From: Pseudomonas viridiflava
GTDB taxonomy: Bacteria; Pseudomonadota; Gammaproteobacteria; Pseudomonadales; Pseudomonadaceae
Direction of reading: 5' to 3'
Assembly: GCA_900596015.1 (NCBI GenBank)
Contig: UVIF01000021.1
Coordinates: 124,001-188,000 of the forward strand
Length of the DNA: 64,000 bases
The position numbers were made by a program, and so were the translations under genes. Every line of letters starts with the position of its first letter. Positions within the stretch are counted from its first letter, which is position 1. Of the stretch, positions 29,610 through 39,593 are shown one piece after another. The notes beneath the pieces are model-generated. The model did no database searches, had not been told where the DNA came from, and worked only from the letters and a program-made list of their open reading frames with translations.

Positions 29610-29891
29610 GTATCCACAGGCGACGTTGATCAATATTTGATCGGCTTCCTGAAAGCCCCGCAGCGCGTGGCCTGCAGCCTGTTTTGCGCAGGTTATCCAC
29701 ATGCGGTTGCACAGCGGATGTGGGTAACTGCTGTGGCGTGTGCAAAACCGCTCACCGCTTTTGATCAAAAAATGATCACATCCCCCAAGCCCCCGGCTGT
29801 GCGCGACGTCAGCCGCTTATGCGCAGATTATCCACAGGCGGTTGCACAGCCACTGTGCGTAACTTATCCACCGCCGCAACACTGTGCATAA
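29610..29891. other. Cluster of DnaA-box-like sequences with GATC-containing AT-rich tracts
   Basis: This gene-free gap between the flavoprotein and lysO carries three exact matches to TTATNCACA: 29693-29701 and 29828-29836 on the plus strand, 29883-29891 on the minus strand. It also has four one-mismatch copies (29610-29618, 29719-29727 minus, 29854-29862 minus, 29864-29872). Two AT-rich tracts with paired GATC sites lie at about 29625-29644 and 29758-29780. A 31-base unit around the boxes is repeated at 29685-29715 and 29820-29850. It looks like a DnaA-binding locus. Function, whether titration, regulation or replication, is not shown by sequence. Confidence 0.65.
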
Positions 29892-29892
29892 C

Positions 29893-30807
29893 TCATACGG
29901 TCAGGAAAAACACCATCAGCAAAGGGCCGATCAAGGTCAGCAGAAAACCGCTGACCAGGGCCACTGGGAGCAATTCGGCCGGGCACTTCTGCTTGACGAT
30001 CGGCAAGGTCGAATCCAGCGACGTGGCACCGCCTGCAGCGATGCACTGCAAGGGCCGTCGGGCACCCAGGGCATAAAGCAAACCGATGGCGAGGATCTCG
30101 CGGAACAGATCGGTCAGCAGCGCCATGGCGCCAAAGGCTTCACCAGCATGGTGGCCGACCAGCACGCCGGACAAGGTAAACCAGCCGAAGCCGCTGGACA
30201 GTGCCATGGCAATGGCCAGCGGCTGGCCGGTGGCCCAGGCGGCGAGCAGGCCGCCCAGCAGTGAACCGATCACCACCATGGCAGGAATCTTCAGCGTGCG
30301 CAGCGAGTACCACGACGGGTCGGGCCGGACCCCGTAGAGGTCCAGCCCGACCAGCACGATCAGTACATAGAGGAAGTAGCTGGTGGAGGGCCAGGCGAAC
30401 CCCGAGCCGTCGGCAGCGCCCCACAGGTGATACATGCCGACCCCCAGTGCCAGTGCCAGCAGGGCGATCAGACACTCCTTGAGCGGTGGGATAATGGCCG
30501 CCAGCCCTTGGCGAGTCGACGCCGGGCGAACCACGGCAGCGGTGGTGCCCCACGACAGCAACAACCACGGCACGGCAGTAGTGAGCAGGGCGAAGACCAG
30601 CGCGGTGAACGCCGATTCGCGCGCCGAGTTCAAGGCGCCCAAGACGTTGCCGAATTCGTAGCCGATGGAAAACAGCAGCAGCCAGATGAACGGGGTGATC
30701 AGCTTCACCAGTCGCTGGCGCAGGGCAGGGCTGATGAAGATTGCCAGCAGCCAGCCGCCGGCCAGCGCCAGCAGGATGGGCAGGAGTGAAGCGACGATCG
30801 AAAGCAT
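29893..30807 (-). CDS. lysO: LysO (YbjE-type) lysine exporter
   Basis: The 304-residue membrane protein matches the LysO family, which exports L-lysine and the toxic analogue thialysine. The conserved second half is clear: ALSSGFGWFTLSGVLVGHHAG, LLTDLFREILAIGLLYALG and CIAAGGATSLDSTLPIVKQ. These match E. coli LysO blocks ASGFGWYSLSGILL and CGATSMDFTLPVLQ. About eight helices are predicted. The stop is 2 bases from the last DnaA-type box. Confidence 0.9.
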   Translation of the reverse strand: MLSIVASLLPILLALAGGWLLAIFISPALRQRLVKLITPFIWLLLFSIGYEFGNVLGALNSARESAFTALVFALLTTAVPWLLLSWGTTAAVVRPASTRQGLAAIIPPLKECLIALLALALGVGMYHLWGAADGSGFAWPSTSYFLYVLIVLVGLDLYGVRPDPSWYSLRTLKIPAMVVIGSLLGGLLAAWATGQPLAIAMALSSGFGWFTLSGVLVGHHAGEAFGAMALLTDLFREILAIGLLYALGARRPLQCIAAGGATSLDSTLPIVKQKCPAELLPVALVSGFLLTLIGPLLMVFFLTV

Positions 30808-30947
30808 TGTTGCAGGCCTTGTGCAAAATCCATGGAGTGTTGCGCGTAACGAAGGCCGGCATTATTTCAGATGCGCAGTGCGTATGGCTGGGCTTTTTCC
30901 AGTTGGCGGCACCCGAGCCAAAAGCCGGTGCCGCCTGCTGCCCTGGG

Positions 30948-32687
30948 TCAGTCGTCGATCTGGATACGGCCGATCACGGCGCCGGCCTCGAAGTAGTCAC
31001 CAGCCTGCTGGCTGATGTGTACGCGGCCAGCACACGGGGCAAGCACCGAGCTTTCCATCTTCATCGCTTCGACCACTGCCACCGCCTGGCCACTGGACAC
31101 CGTCGCGCCGTCTTCCACGACCCAGGTGTGCAGGTTGCCCGCCACCGGCGTGAGCAACGCCTGCGGATCGACGTCTGCAGCGGCCGTTGCGTGCGGTGGG
31201 GCAGCGGCTGGCGCATCCAGGCTCATGCCACGCAGCAGTGCGGTTGGCAGGCCAAGCGCGTGGCGCTTGCCATCGATCTCGACGAAGGTGCGCAGAATGT
31301 CCGTGTCGGCCACGGGTGCGGCGCGCGGCGCAAGGGTGATGGCCTCGGCGAAGTCGGTTTCGATCCAGCGCGTGTGCACGGCGAAGCCATCGCTGCCGGT
31401 GAAGTCCGGGTGATCCATGACGGCTCGGTGGAACGGCAGCACCGAGGCGATCCCCTCGATGCGGAACTCGGCCAGGGCGCGCCGGGCGCGGGCAATGGCC
31501 TGCTCGCGGGTGGCACCGGTGACGATCAGTTTGGCCATCATCGAGTCGAAGTGACTGGGCACGCTCGAACCGCTGGTCACGCCGCTGTCCAGGCGCACGC
31601 CTGGGCCGAACGGTGGCAGGAACTCGTCGATGTGCCCGGGAGTGGGCAAAAAGCCCTTGCCCGGGTCTTCGGCATTGATGCGAAATTCGAAACTGTGACC
31701 GCGCGGCGCCGGGGTTTCAGCGAACGACAGCGGCAAGCCGTCGGCGATGCGCAGTTGCTCGATCACCAGGTCCACGCCGGTGGTCTCTTCGGTGACCGGG
31801 TGTTCGACCTGCAGGCGCGTGTTGACCTCCAGGAATGACAAGGTGCCGTCCTGGCTGAGCAGGAATTCGACCGTGCCGGCGCCGACATAACCGGCCTTGG
31901 CGCAGATGTCGCGGGCCGATTGGTGAATGCGCTCGCGCTGCTGTTCAGTGATGAACGGCGCGGGCGCTTCTTCCACCAGCTTCTGGTTGCGGCGCTGCAG
32001 GGAGCAGTCGCGCGTACCGACGACCACGACCTGGCCATGCTTGTCGGCCAGTATCTGCGCTTCGATGTGCCGGGGCCGGTCGAGAAACTGTTCCACGTAG
32101 CATTCGCCACGGCCGAAGGCGGTCTCTGCCTCACGCACCGCCGAGGCGAACAGCTCAGCCACTTCGTCCAGGCGCCAGGCGACTTTCATGCCGCGCCCAC
32201 CCCCCCCGAACGCGGCCTTGATGGCGATCGGCAAGCCGTGCTGTTCGGCGAAAGCCAGCACCTCATCGGCGCTTGCCACCGGGCCCGGTGTACCGGCAAC
32301 CAGGGGCGCGCCGACGGCCTGGGCGATCTTGCGCGCTTCGACCTTGTCGCCGAGCACGTCGATGGTCTCGGGATTGGGGCCGACCCAGATCAGCCCCGCG
32401 TCGATGACCGCGCGGGCGAAATCGGCCCGTTCCGAGAGAAAGCCATAGCCCGGATGCACGGCGTCGGCGCCACTGCGCCGGGCCACGTCCAGGAGTTTCT
32501 CGATGTTCAGGTAGGTCTCGGCGGGCCGCTGGCCATCGAGCCCGTAGGCTTCATCGGCGTGGCGCACGTGCAGCGCGTCGATGTCGGCATCGGCATACAC
32601 CGCCACGCATTGCACGCCATGGTCGCGGCAGGCACGGGCGATGCGCACGGCGATCTCGCCGCGGTTGGCAATCAAGAGCTTTTTCAT
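30948..32687 (-). CDS. Biotin carboxylase with C-terminal BCCP domain
   Basis: The 579-residue protein joins a biotin carboxylase (ATP-grasp motif [29 protein letters not shown]) to a biotin-carrier domain with the biotinylation site VEAMKMESS near residue 540. It makes carboxybiotin from bicarbonate and ATP but contains no carboxyltransferase. Its ATG overlaps the stop of the upstream pxpBC fusion gene by four bases (ATGA). Since KipI/KipA domains form the carboxyltransferase half of urea carboxylase, the two adjacent proteins may form one split biotin-dependent enzyme. An ordinary acyl-CoA carboxylase role is less likely in this context. Confidence 0.9.
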   Translation of the reverse strand: MKKLLIANRGEIAVRIARACRDHGVQCVAVYADADIDALHVRHADEAYGLDGQRPAETYLNIEKLLDVARRSGADAVHPGYGFLSERADFARAVIDAGLIWVGPNPETIDVLGDKVEARKIAQAVGAPLVAGTPGPVASADEVLAFAEQHGLPIAIKAAFGGGGRGMKVAWRLDEVAELFASAVREAETAFGRGECYVEQFLDRPRHIEAQILADKHGQVVVVGTRDCSLQRRNQKLVEEAPAPFITEQQRERIHQSARDICAKAGYVGAGTVEFLLSQDGTLSFLEVNTRLQVEHPVTEETTGVDLVIEQLRIADGLPLSFAETPAPRGHSFEFRINAEDPGKGFLPTPGHIDEFLPPFGPGVRLDSGVTSGSSVPSHFDSMMAKLIVTGATREQAIARARRALAEFRIEGIASVLPFHRAVMDHPDFTGSDGFAVHTRWIETDFAEAITLAPRAAPVADTDILRTFVEIDGKRHALGLPTALLRGMSLDAPAAAPPHATAAADVDPQALLTPVAGNLHTWVVEDGATVSSGQAVAVVEAMKMESSVLAPCAGRVHISQQAGDYFEAGAVIGRIQIDD

Positions 32688-34303
32688 GGAAGTCTTTCCA
32701 CATCGGCAGAGGAAGAAGGGGCGGGCGCGGTGGGCTGGATTTCTTCGAAGGCGGCCACCGGGTTGAAACGAATCCGTGCATTGACCGGTATCTGCCCTGC
32801 CAGGTCGAGGTGGTAACTGGCGACCACAGCGATGACCGGGTAGCCGCCGGTCAGCGGGTGGTCGGCCAGGAACAATACGGGCTGGCCGCTGGCCGGCACC
32901 TGGATCGCGCCCACGGCGGTGCCTTCGCTGGGCAGCTCGTGCGGGTTGCTGCGGGTAAGCGGCGTTTCACCGGCCAGACGAATGCCGACGCGGTTGGATT
33001 GCGCCGTGACCTGCCAGAGCTGGCTGCTCAAGCGCTCGATGGCGTCGGTGGTGAACCAGTCGCTGCGCGGCCCCATCAGCACATCCAGGGTGACGATGTC
33101 GGCTGTTTTGGGCAGGGCGAACGCCGGGGCTTCGCTCAGCGACACGCTGGTGCCGCCCGTTGGCGGGGTGAACCCCAGTTGGTCTCCCGCAGCCAGGGCG
33201 GGCGGGCCGACCTGGGCCAGGGTGTCGGTCGACAGGCTGCCGAGCACCGGCGCCACGTCGAAGCCGCCGCGGATGGCCAGGTAGCTGCGCAGCCCGGCGC
33301 TGGGCGTGCCGAGGGTGACCGTGTCCCCCGGTACCAGTTCGATGGGTCGATAGTTGTCCACAGGCCATTGCAGGCCACTGGCGCTGGTGAGGGTGACTGG
33401 CGTTTGTGCGCCGGTGAGGGCGATCACGGCGTGGCCGTGGCAGACGAAGCTCAGCCCGCCGAGCACGGTTTCCACGCAGGCCGTGTTCGAGGGGTTGCCG
33501 ACCGCACGGTTGGCGGCCCGCAAGGCGCTCAGGTCCAGCGCGCCGGAGCGGGACACGCCCTGGCCGGTCTGGCCAATGCGACCGGTGTCCTGCAGCACGC
33601 TGTGCAGGCCGGGGCTGAGAATCTGCAGGTACGCGCCGCTCGGCGGCAGGGCCGCAGCGGGCTGGCTGGGCACGGGCAAGCCACCTGCAGGCAGCGGCCC
33701 GGCATCGATGAAGCGCACCTTGTAGCCGGGGCGTAGCAGGGCCGGTTCGGCGCGCTCCAGGTCCCACATCTGCAAGGGCGTGACGCCGATGATCTGCCAG
33801 CCACCGGGGCTGGCCTTGGGATAGATGCCGCTGAACTCGCCGGCCAGCGCTACGGCACCCGCCGGTATGCGCGTGCGCGGCGTCTGCCGGCGCGGTACCT
33901 GGAATCCGGCGCCGCCGGTCAGGTAGCCGAAGCCCGGCGCGAAACCGCAGAACGCCACGCTGTAATCCTCGGCGGTATGGCGGCGGATCACTTCGGCGCG
34001 GCTGATCTGCAGCAGCGCGGCGACCTCGTCGAGGTCTTCGCCGTTGTAGTGCACGGGAATGTCCACCCGGCGCTGCTCGGCGGCCCGGCGTTGGCCCAGG
34101 TCCTGACAGGCGACGTGGTCGACCAGCGCCTGGCGGGTAATGGCGCTGGGGCGGAACTGGATCAGCAGTGTCCGCGCGGCCGGGATGATTTCTTCCACCC
34201 CCGCCAGCGGCTCGGCGCTCAAGGCGTCGAACAGGGCCAGGGTCTGCTCCAGGTCGTTCAGCTCGACCAGCACGGTGTCCAGGTTGACCGGTAGAAAACG
34301 CAC
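32684..34303 (-). CDS. pxpBC: Fused PxpB-PxpC (KipI-KipA) 5-oxoprolinase subunits / carboxyltransferase-like protein
   Basis: The 539-residue protein joins a KipI/PxpB domain (about residues 1-215; [30 protein letters not shown]) to a KipA/PxpC domain (about 225-520; [34 protein letters not shown]). With PxpA these act as a bacterial ATP-dependent 5-oxoprolinase that opens pyroglutamate to glutamate. The same domains are the carboxyltransferase part of urea carboxylase. The gene lies 9 bases after pxpA and overlaps the biotin carboxylase gene. In B. subtilis and E. coli the two halves are separate genes. Confidence 0.9.
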   Translation of the reverse strand: MRFLPVNLDTVLVELNDLEQTLALFDALSAEPLAGVEEIIPAARTLLIQFRPSAITRQALVDHVACQDLGQRRAAEQRRVDIPVHYNGEDLDEVAALLQISRAEVIRRHTAEDYSVAFCGFAPGFGYLTGGAGFQVPRRQTPRTRIPAGAVALAGEFSGIYPKASPGGWQIIGVTPLQMWDLERAEPALLRPGYKVRFIDAGPLPAGGLPVPSQPAAALPPSGAYLQILSPGLHSVLQDTGRIGQTGQGVSRSGALDLSALRAANRAVGNPSNTACVETVLGGLSFVCHGHAVIALTGAQTPVTLTSASGLQWPVDNYRPIELVPGDTVTLGTPSAGLRSYLAIRGGFDVAPVLGSLSTDTLAQVGPPALAAGDQLGFTPPTGGTSVSLSEAPAFALPKTADIVTLDVLMGPRSDWFTTDAIERLSSQLWQVTAQSNRVGIRLAGETPLTRSNPHELPSEGTAVGAIQVPASGQPVLFLADHPLTGGYPVIAVVASYHLDLAGQIPVNARIRFNPVAAFEEIQPTAPAPSSSADVERLP

Positions 34304-34312
34304 GGCAATCTC

Positions 34313-35113
34313 CTAGGGGTGGGACGCGCCGTTCGGCACATCGCTGACGGGCGCTGCGGCAAACGCCTGCAGGTGCATGTTCGCCTGCTCCAGCACGCGG
34401 CGCAGCTCGCGGGCCATGGCCACGGCGGCCGGGCTGTCGCCGTGCACGCAGATCGAGTCGGCCTGGATGCGCGTGATGCTGCCGTCGATCGCCTCCAGCG
34501 TGCCGTCTTCGACCAGGCGCAGCATGCGCTGGGCGATGAGTTGCGGATCGTGCAGGACCGCGCCGGGCTCGCGGCGTGAAACCAAAGTGCCTTCTGGCGT
34601 GTAAGCGCGGTCGGCGAAGGCCTCGGCAATGCACGTCAGGCCTTGCTCACGTGCCAGTTCGATCAGGCTCGAGCCGGCCAGAGCCACGAGTACCAGGCTG
34701 GGATCGACTGCGCGGATTGCAGCGATCACGGCCAATGCCTGACGGCGATCATGGGCGATGGTGTTGTACAGGGCGCCATGGGGTTTGACGTAGGTCACGC
34801 AGGTTCCGGCTGCTCTGGCCAGGCCCTGCAGCGCGCCGATCTGGTAGATCACGTCGGCGGTCAGCTCGTCGCTGGCCACATCCATGTTGCGGCGGCCGAA
34901 GCCGACCTTGTCCGGGTAGGACACATGGGCGCCAATGCTGACCTGCCGGGCCGCAGCAGCCCTGAGAGTGCGCAGGATGCCGGCCGGATCGCCGGCGTGG
35001 AAGCCGCAGGCAACGTTGGCGCTGGTCACGATGTCGAGCATGGCATCGTCGTCGCCCATGCTCCAGGCGCCGAAGCTTTCGCCCAGGTCGCTGTTGATAT
35101 CTATGCTTGGCAT
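34313..35113 (-). CDS. pxpA: PxpA (LamB/YcsF family) 5-oxoprolinase subunit
   Basis: The 266-residue protein is of the LamB/YcsF family. Conserved residues lie in [40 protein letters not shown] and [10 protein letters not shown], which line the active site. PxpA with PxpB and PxpC hydrolyses 5-oxoproline, a damage product of glutamine and glutathione metabolism, at the cost of ATP. It is 28 bases downstream of a YcsG-like permease gene and directly precedes pxpBC, the same gene order idea as ycsFG-kipIA in Bacillus. Confidence 0.93.
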   Translation of the reverse strand: MPSIDINSDLGESFGAWSMGDDDAMLDIVTSANVACGFHAGDPAGILRTLRAAAARQVSIGAHVSYPDKVGFGRRNMDVASDELTADVIYQIGALQGLARAAGTCVTYVKPHGALYNTIAHDRRQALAVIAAIRAVDPSLVLVALAGSSLIELAREQGLTCIAEAFADRAYTPEGTLVSRREPGAVLHDPQLIAQRMLRLVEDGTLEAIDGSITRIQADSICVHGDSPAAVAMARELRRVLEQANMHLQAFAAAPVSDVPNGASHP

Positions 35114-35141
35114 TGAAGAGATTCCTTGTTCTTGGTCTGGT

Positions 35142-36389
35142 TTAGACGACCGTGAGGAAGGCGAAGATCGGCCCGACCGACTTGATCGCCATGTACCAGG
35201 TCAGCAGGCACGTCAGCAGGCCCAGCACCAGCAGCCAGCGAGGGTAATGGTAGCCGCCCATCAGGTCGGAACGGCGCCAGCCAACATAGGTGAAAATGCT
35301 CAGGCCAATGGGCAAAATCAGCCCGTTGAAACCACCGGCGAACAGCAGCAGAGCGGCGGGCGCGGTGCCCAGCAGCACGAAGATCAGCAGCGACACGGCG
35401 ATGAACACCGTTGTCGCGCGGTTACGCGCCTGCTCGCTGATGTTGGGTGCAAACACCGTGATGAAGGAAATCGAGGTATAGGCGGCGCCGATCACGCTGG
35501 TGATGCCGGCGGTCCACAGGATCAGACCGAAGATGCGCAGGCCGAACTGTCCGGCAGCCGCTTCGAAGGCTTGTGCCGCAGGGTTGGCGCCCTGGCCGGA
35601 GATGTCGATGATCACGCCGCTGGCGACCACCCCGAGGATGGCCAGAAAGAGCACGTAGCGCATGATGCCTGTGACCAGGATGCCGCTCAGGGCCGCCTTG
35701 TTCACGGCGTCCAGGTTCTCGATCCCGGTGGTGCCGCGGTCGAGCAGGCGGTGCGCGCCGGCGTAGGTGATGTAGCCGCCCACGGTGCCGCCGACGATGG
35801 TGGTGATGATGGCGAAGTCCACGGTTTCGGGCAGGATGGTCTGGTACAGCGCCTGACCCAGCGGCGGGTTGGAAACGAACGCGACGAACAGGGTCATGCC
35901 GATCATCACCAGGCCCAGCACCACCATCAATCGATCCACGGCCACGCCGGCGCGGCGCGACATGAAGATGCCGATGGCCACCAGCGCACTCAATGCGCCG
36001 CCCCATTTGGGGTCCAGGCCCATCAACGCATTCAGCCCCAGGCCGGCGCCGGCGATGTTACCGACGTTGAACACGAAGCCACCGAAGATGACCAGTACGG
36101 CCAATACGTAGCCGCTGCCGGGGATGGCCTTGTTGGCGATATCGGCCGCGCGCATCCGGGTCAGGGCGACGATGCGCCACACGTTCAGCTGGACCACGAA
36201 GTCGATGAGGATCGACGCCAGGATGCCGAACGCGAACGCCGCGCCCATCTTGGCCGTGAACGTGGCGGTCTGGGTAATGAAGCCCGGGCCGATGGCCGAC
36301 GTCGCCATCATGAAGATCGCGGCGATCAGGGAAGAGCGACGCGCCTTGGTGAAATCCTTGGCGGTCTGTGTCGCGGCTGTCTGTGTCAC
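35142..36389 (-). CDS. NRAMP-like permease (YcsG type)
   Basis: The protein has about 11 membrane helices and NRAMP-like blocks such as [18 protein letters not shown] and [18 protein letters not shown]. The metal-binding DPGN of true NRAMP helix 1 is replaced by GPGF, so a metal substrate is unlikely. In Bacillus the relative YcsG is encoded with the 5-oxoprolinase genes, so uptake of 5-oxoproline or a similar lactam or amide is the natural guess. I choose GTG at 36389 ([13 protein letters not shown]), preceded by AGGAAC; the longer frame to 36485 would cross the divergent promoter. That gives 415 residues. Confidence 0.85.
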   Translation of the reverse strand: MTQTAATQTAKDFTKARRSSLIAAIFMMATSAIGPGFITQTATFTAKMGAAFAFGILASILIDFVVQLNVWRIVALTRMRAADIANKAIPGSGYVLAVLVIFGGFVFNVGNIAGAGLGLNALMGLDPKWGGALSALVAIGIFMSRRAGVAVDRLMVVLGLVMIGMTLFVAFVSNPPLGQALYQTILPETVDFAIITTIVGGTVGGYITYAGAHRLLDRGTTGIENLDAVNKAALSGILVTGIMRYVLFLAILGVVASGVIIDISGQGANPAAQAFEAAAGQFGLRIFGLILWTAGITSVIGAAYTSISFITVFAPNISEQARNRATTVFIAVSLLIFVLLGTAPAALLLFAGGFNGLILPIGLSIFTYVGWRRSDLMGGYHYPRWLLVLGLLTCLLTWYMAIKSVGPIFAFLTVV

Positions 36390-36483
36390 GGCATCGTTCC
36401 TGCGATGGGAGATGACAGGGACAGAGCAATGAGCATGCCAGAGCCTGATAATCTGACCGAGAGTGTTGATGTGCGTGCTCTGC

Positions 36484-36496
36484 ATTGTTCAACAAT
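36484..36496. promoter_or_regulatory. Candidate GntR-type operator
   Basis: ATTGTTCAACAAT is a perfect inverted repeat (ATTGTT-C-AACAAT) containing the TTGT/ACAA arms seen in many FadR/VanR-type sites. It lies in the gap between the permease and gntR genes, 95 bases from the permease start. Confidence 0.5.
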
Positions 36497-36506
36497 ACTT
36501 TTAACC

Positions 36507-36535
36507 TTGACCCACAATTTGCACCATTTTGTAAC
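36507..36535 (+). promoter_or_regulatory. Possible sigma-70 promoter of the gntR gene
   Basis: TTGACC and TGTAAC are spaced by 17 bases just downstream of the palindrome, pointing toward the GntR gene. The -35 fits well and the -10 only moderately. The palindrome is 10 bases upstream of the -35. Confidence 0.35.
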
Positions 36536-36643
36536 GCTTGCGGTTGTCGTCGTTACTTAATGATGCACGGCGGTGGCATTCGCCTTGCCTGTGATCGGGC
36601 AGTGAGTGAACATCGAACCGACTTTTTCGCGCCTGGACCGTAC

Positions 36644-37309
36644 ATGAATGACATTGCGCTTCCCCTGCCTCGTTCGTTGGGCGAATCCATCACCCAGGAG
36701 ATTCGCCGGATGCTGGTGGAAGGTGAGCTGGTCCCCGGCCAGCGCCTGTCCGAGGCCGCCCTGGCGGAAACCCTGCAGATCTCGCGCAACACCCTGCGCG
36801 AGGCCTTCAGGGGCCTGACCCGTGAAGGCCTGCTCAAGCACGAGCCGAATCGCGGCGTGACCGTGGCGGTGCCGGACATGGCGTCGATCATCGACATCTA
36901 CCGGGTGCGCCGCTTCATCGAGTGCCAGGCTCTTGCCCAGGGCTATCCACTGCACCCTGGCACCGTGCACATGCGCGAAGCGGTTGCCATGGGCAAGCAG
37001 GCTGGCGAGGCCAAGGACTGGAAGGCGGTGGGCACCGCCAACATGATGTTCCACAAGGCGGTCGTCGAATTGGCCGACAGCCCGCGCCTGGAGTCGTTCT
37101 ATGCGCAGATTTCGGCCGAGTTGCGCCTGGCCTTCGGCCTGCTCGACGATCCGCGCTTCCTGCACATGCCCTACCTGGACATGAACGGCTCCATTCTGCA
37201 GTGCCTGGAAGAAGGACGTGCGCAGGAGGCCACGCAGTTGCTCGAGGCCTATCTGGTGCGTTCGGAGCGCACTGTGCTGGCGGCCTACGAGCGCAGTACC
37301 CGGCGATAG
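36644..37309 (+). CDS. GntR-family (FadR/VanR-type, FCD domain) regulator
   Basis: The 221-residue protein has an N-terminal winged helix-turn-helix (GQRLSEAALAETLQISRNTLREAFRGLTREGLL) and an all-helical FCD effector domain whose metal-binding pattern includes FHKAVVELADSPRLESF. I start at ATG 36644 (MNDIALPLPRSLGESI); the open frame to 36485 covers the promoter. It is divergent from the permease-pxpA-pxpBC-biotin carboxylase operon and most likely controls it. Confidence 0.9.
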   Translation: MNDIALPLPRSLGESITQEIRRMLVEGELVPGQRLSEAALAETLQISRNTLREAFRGLTREGLLKHEPNRGVTVAVPDMASIIDIYRVRRFIECQALAQGYPLHPGTVHMREAVAMGKQAGEAKDWKAVGTANMMFHKAVVELADSPRLESFYAQISAELRLAFGLLDDPRFLHMPYLDMNGSILQCLEEGRAQEATQLLEAYLVRSERTVLAAYERSTRR

Positions 37310-37480
37310 CGCGCTTGGCCGAGCGCAACGCCTTGTGTCGAAAGGCCTGCTCGACCTGCTGGTATGCGCCGTTGGTCTTGCCGTGAAAACTCCCCTGACA
37401 CCTCGCGTTCGAAAGGAGCGGGACGGTGTTTGCCACGCCGAATCAGGCCGGGGCGAGCGGGTATCGACAAGGAATCAGCA

Positions 37481-38041
37481 ATGAGCGGGATCCTCCAACT
37501 TGAAAGTGCGCGACTGATCTTGCGTCAGTGGCGAGACAGCGATTTGCCGGCGTTTGCGGACATGTGCGCCGATCCGCGGGTCATGCGTTATTTTCCCGAA
37601 ACCCTGGGACGGCTGCAGAGCGCCGCCGTGATCGGCCGCGTGCGTGGCCATTTTGCCGAATTGGGTTACGGCCTGTGGGCGCTCGAGCGCAAGGACAGTG
37701 GGCAGTTCATCGGCTTCGCCGGATTGGGCCAGGTGGGTTTCGATGCGCCTTTTGCCCCGGCTACCGAGATTGGCTGGCGCCTGGCCTATGAGCACTGGGG
37801 CCTGGGTTTCGCCAGCGAGGCGGCCTGGACCTGTTTGGATTGCGCTTTCGGCCGCCTGGCTCTGGACGAGGTGGTGGCGTTCACGGCGGTGGCCAATGTG
37901 TCGTCAGAGAAAGTGATGCAGTCGATCGGCATGCTGCGCGACCCAGAGGGCGACTTCGACCATCCGAACCTGCCCGGGCATGAATTGCAGCGGCACATGC
38001 TGTACCGCATCACCCAGGATCAGTGGCAGCACACTCGCTAG
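37481..38041 (+). CDS. GNAT-family N-acetyltransferase (RimJ/RimL type)
   Basis: The 186-residue protein starts LQLESARLILRQWRDSDLPAFADMCADPRVMRYF, the usual opening of RimJ/RimL-type acetyltransferases. The acetyl-CoA loop lies around GWRLAYEHWGLGFASEA and the ending VMQSIGMLRDPEGDFDHP is typical. It transfers an acetyl group to an unknown amine. The start is ATG 37481 with AAGGAA in front. It stands alone between gntR and tesB. Confidence 0.9.
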   Translation: MSGILQLESARLILRQWRDSDLPAFADMCADPRVMRYFPETLGRLQSAAVIGRVRGHFAELGYGLWALERKDSGQFIGFAGLGQVGFDAPFAPATEIGWRLAYEHWGLGFASEAAWTCLDCAFGRLALDEVVAFTAVANVSSEKVMQSIGMLRDPEGDFDHPNLPGHELQRHMLYRITQDQWQHTR

Positions 38042-38134
38042 CGCTCCCACAGGTGTTCGCGACGCAGGTGTCCGCTATCATTGCGCCCATTTGGTTCTGC
38101 CTATGTGGGTAATGCCTATGCCGAGGAGTTTTGA

Positions 38135-39004
38135 ATGAGCCATGTGTTGGACGATCTGGTCGAGCTGCTGAGCCTGGAACCCATAGAAGAAAACCTGTTC
38201 CGCGGCCGCAGTCAGGACCTGGGCTTTCGCCAGCTGTTCGGTGGCCAGGTGCTGGGCCAGTCGTTGTCGGCTGCCAGCCAGACGGTCGAGCCCGATCGCC
38301 ACGTGCATTCGCTGCATGGCTACTTCCTGCGCCCCGGCGATGCCCAGCTGCCGGTGGTGTACATGGTCGACCGAGTGCGTGACGGCGGCAGTTTCAGCAC
38401 GCGCCGGGTGACCGCCGTGCAGAAGGGCCAGCCGATCTTTACCGGTACCACCTCGTTTCAGTACGACGAGGAAGGCTTTGCCCATCAAAGTGTGATGCCC
38501 GAAGTAGTCGGGCCGGAAAACCTGCCCACCGAACTCGAGCTGATGCAGCAGGTGGCCCATCTGATCCCTGCGCACATGCGTGACAAATTGCTGTGCGGCA
38601 AACCCATCGAGATGCGCCCCGTGGCCGAGCGCGACCCGTACAACCCCACGCCGACCGATCCGATCAAATACATCTGGTTTCGCGCCGACGGCGCACTCGC
38701 CCAGACCCCGGCCTTGCACAAGTACGTCATGGCCTATGCCTCGGACTTCAACCTGCTGACCACCTCGTTGCTGCCCCACGGCAAGTCGGTGTGGCACCGC
38801 GACATGCAGATCGCCAGCCTCGATCACTCACTGTGGTTCCACGGCAATCTGGTCGCCGACGACTGGCTGTTGTATGCCCTGGACAGCCCCTGGGCGGGCA
38901 ACGCACGCGGCTTCGCCCGCGGCAGTGTGTACAACCGCGCCGGCCAGTTGGTGGCGTCATCGGCCCAGGAAGGTCTGATCCGCCATCGGCAGGACTGGTC
39001 ATGA
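38135..39004 (+). CDS. tesB: TesB, acyl-CoA thioesterase II
   Basis: The 289-residue double-hotdog thioesterase hydrolyses medium- and long-chain acyl-CoA. Conserved blocks are FRGRSQDLGFRQLFGGQVLGQ, HSLHGYFLRPGD, DGGSFSTRRVTAVQ, the second-half ASLDHSLWFHG with the catalytic Asp, and the C-terminal GSVYNRAGQLVASSAQEGLIR. GAGGAG lies 8 bases before the ATG. Its stop overlaps the HAD gene start (ATGA). Confidence 0.95.
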   Translation: MSHVLDDLVELLSLEPIEENLFRGRSQDLGFRQLFGGQVLGQSLSAASQTVEPDRHVHSLHGYFLRPGDAQLPVVYMVDRVRDGGSFSTRRVTAVQKGQPIFTGTTSFQYDEEGFAHQSVMPEVVGPENLPTELELMQQVAHLIPAHMRDKLLCGKPIEMRPVAERDPYNPTPTDPIKYIWFRADGALAQTPALHKYVMAYASDFNLLTTSLLPHGKSVWHRDMQIASLDHSLWFHGNLVADDWLLYALDSPWAGNARGFARGSVYNRAGQLVASSAQEGLIRHRQDWS

Positions 39005-39588
39005 GCCTGGCGCGGGTTCGCCATTGGGTGTTCGACCTGGACGGCACGCTGACCGTGGCCGTGCATGACTTTGCCGCCATTCGCCGTCATCTTGAGATTC
39101 CGCCGGAGGCCGATATCCTCGGTCATCTGGCCGCATTGCCAGCCGATGAGTCGAAAGCCAAGCATGCCTGGTTGCTGGAGCACGAGCGTGCTCTGGCGGT
39201 GGGCTCGACGGCGGCGCCCGGGGCTGTGCAACTGGTGCGTGAACTGGCCGATCGGGGCCACCGCCTGGGGATTCTTACGCGCAACGCGCGCGAACTGGCG
39301 CACATCAGCCTGCAGGCGATCGGCATCGCCGGCTGTTTTCAAGCCGGCGATGTGCTGGGCCGCGACGAAGCTGCGCACAAGCCAGACCCGGCCGGGCTAT
39401 TGCACTTGGCCAGCGCCTGGCGCGTGCGCCAGCCGGACATGGTCATGGTGGGGGATCATCGGATGGACCTGCAGGCCGGCCGAGCGGCTGGCACCGCCAC
39501 GGTGCTGGTCAACCAGCCGGAGAACCTCTGGCCGGAGCTGGCGGACTGGCATGCGCTGGACTGCGCGCACCTGCGCGAACTGATCTGA
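39001..39588 (+). CDS. HAD-superfamily hydrolase (phosphatase-like)
   Basis: The 195-residue protein has HAD motifs I (FDLDGTLT), II (ILTRN), III (HKPDPAG) and IV (MVGDHRMDLQAG), with a short cap domain. It should dephosphorylate a small metabolite. The substrate is unknown. It is translationally coupled to tesB by a 4-base overlap, but a functional link is not evident. Confidence 0.9.
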   Translation: MSLARVRHWVFDLDGTLTVAVHDFAAIRRHLEIPPEADILGHLAALPADESKAKHAWLLEHERALAVGSTAAPGAVQLVRELADRGHRLGILTRNARELAHISLQAIGIAGCFQAGDVLGRDEAAHKPDPAGLLHLASAWRVRQPDMVMVGDHRMDLQAGRAAGTATVLVNQPENLWPELADWHALDCAHLRELI

Positions 39589-39593
39589 ACCCG

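Noticed and set aside
29610-29891. Calling the DnaA-box cluster the chromosomal oriC
   Set aside because: No dnaA, dnaN, recF, gyrB or rpmH genes are nearby, which mark oriC in Pseudomonas.
30741-31838. Open frame of 365 codons antisense to the biotin carboxylase
   Set aside because: It mirrors the codon phase of a GC-rich real gene; the biotin carboxylase on the other strand has full motifs.
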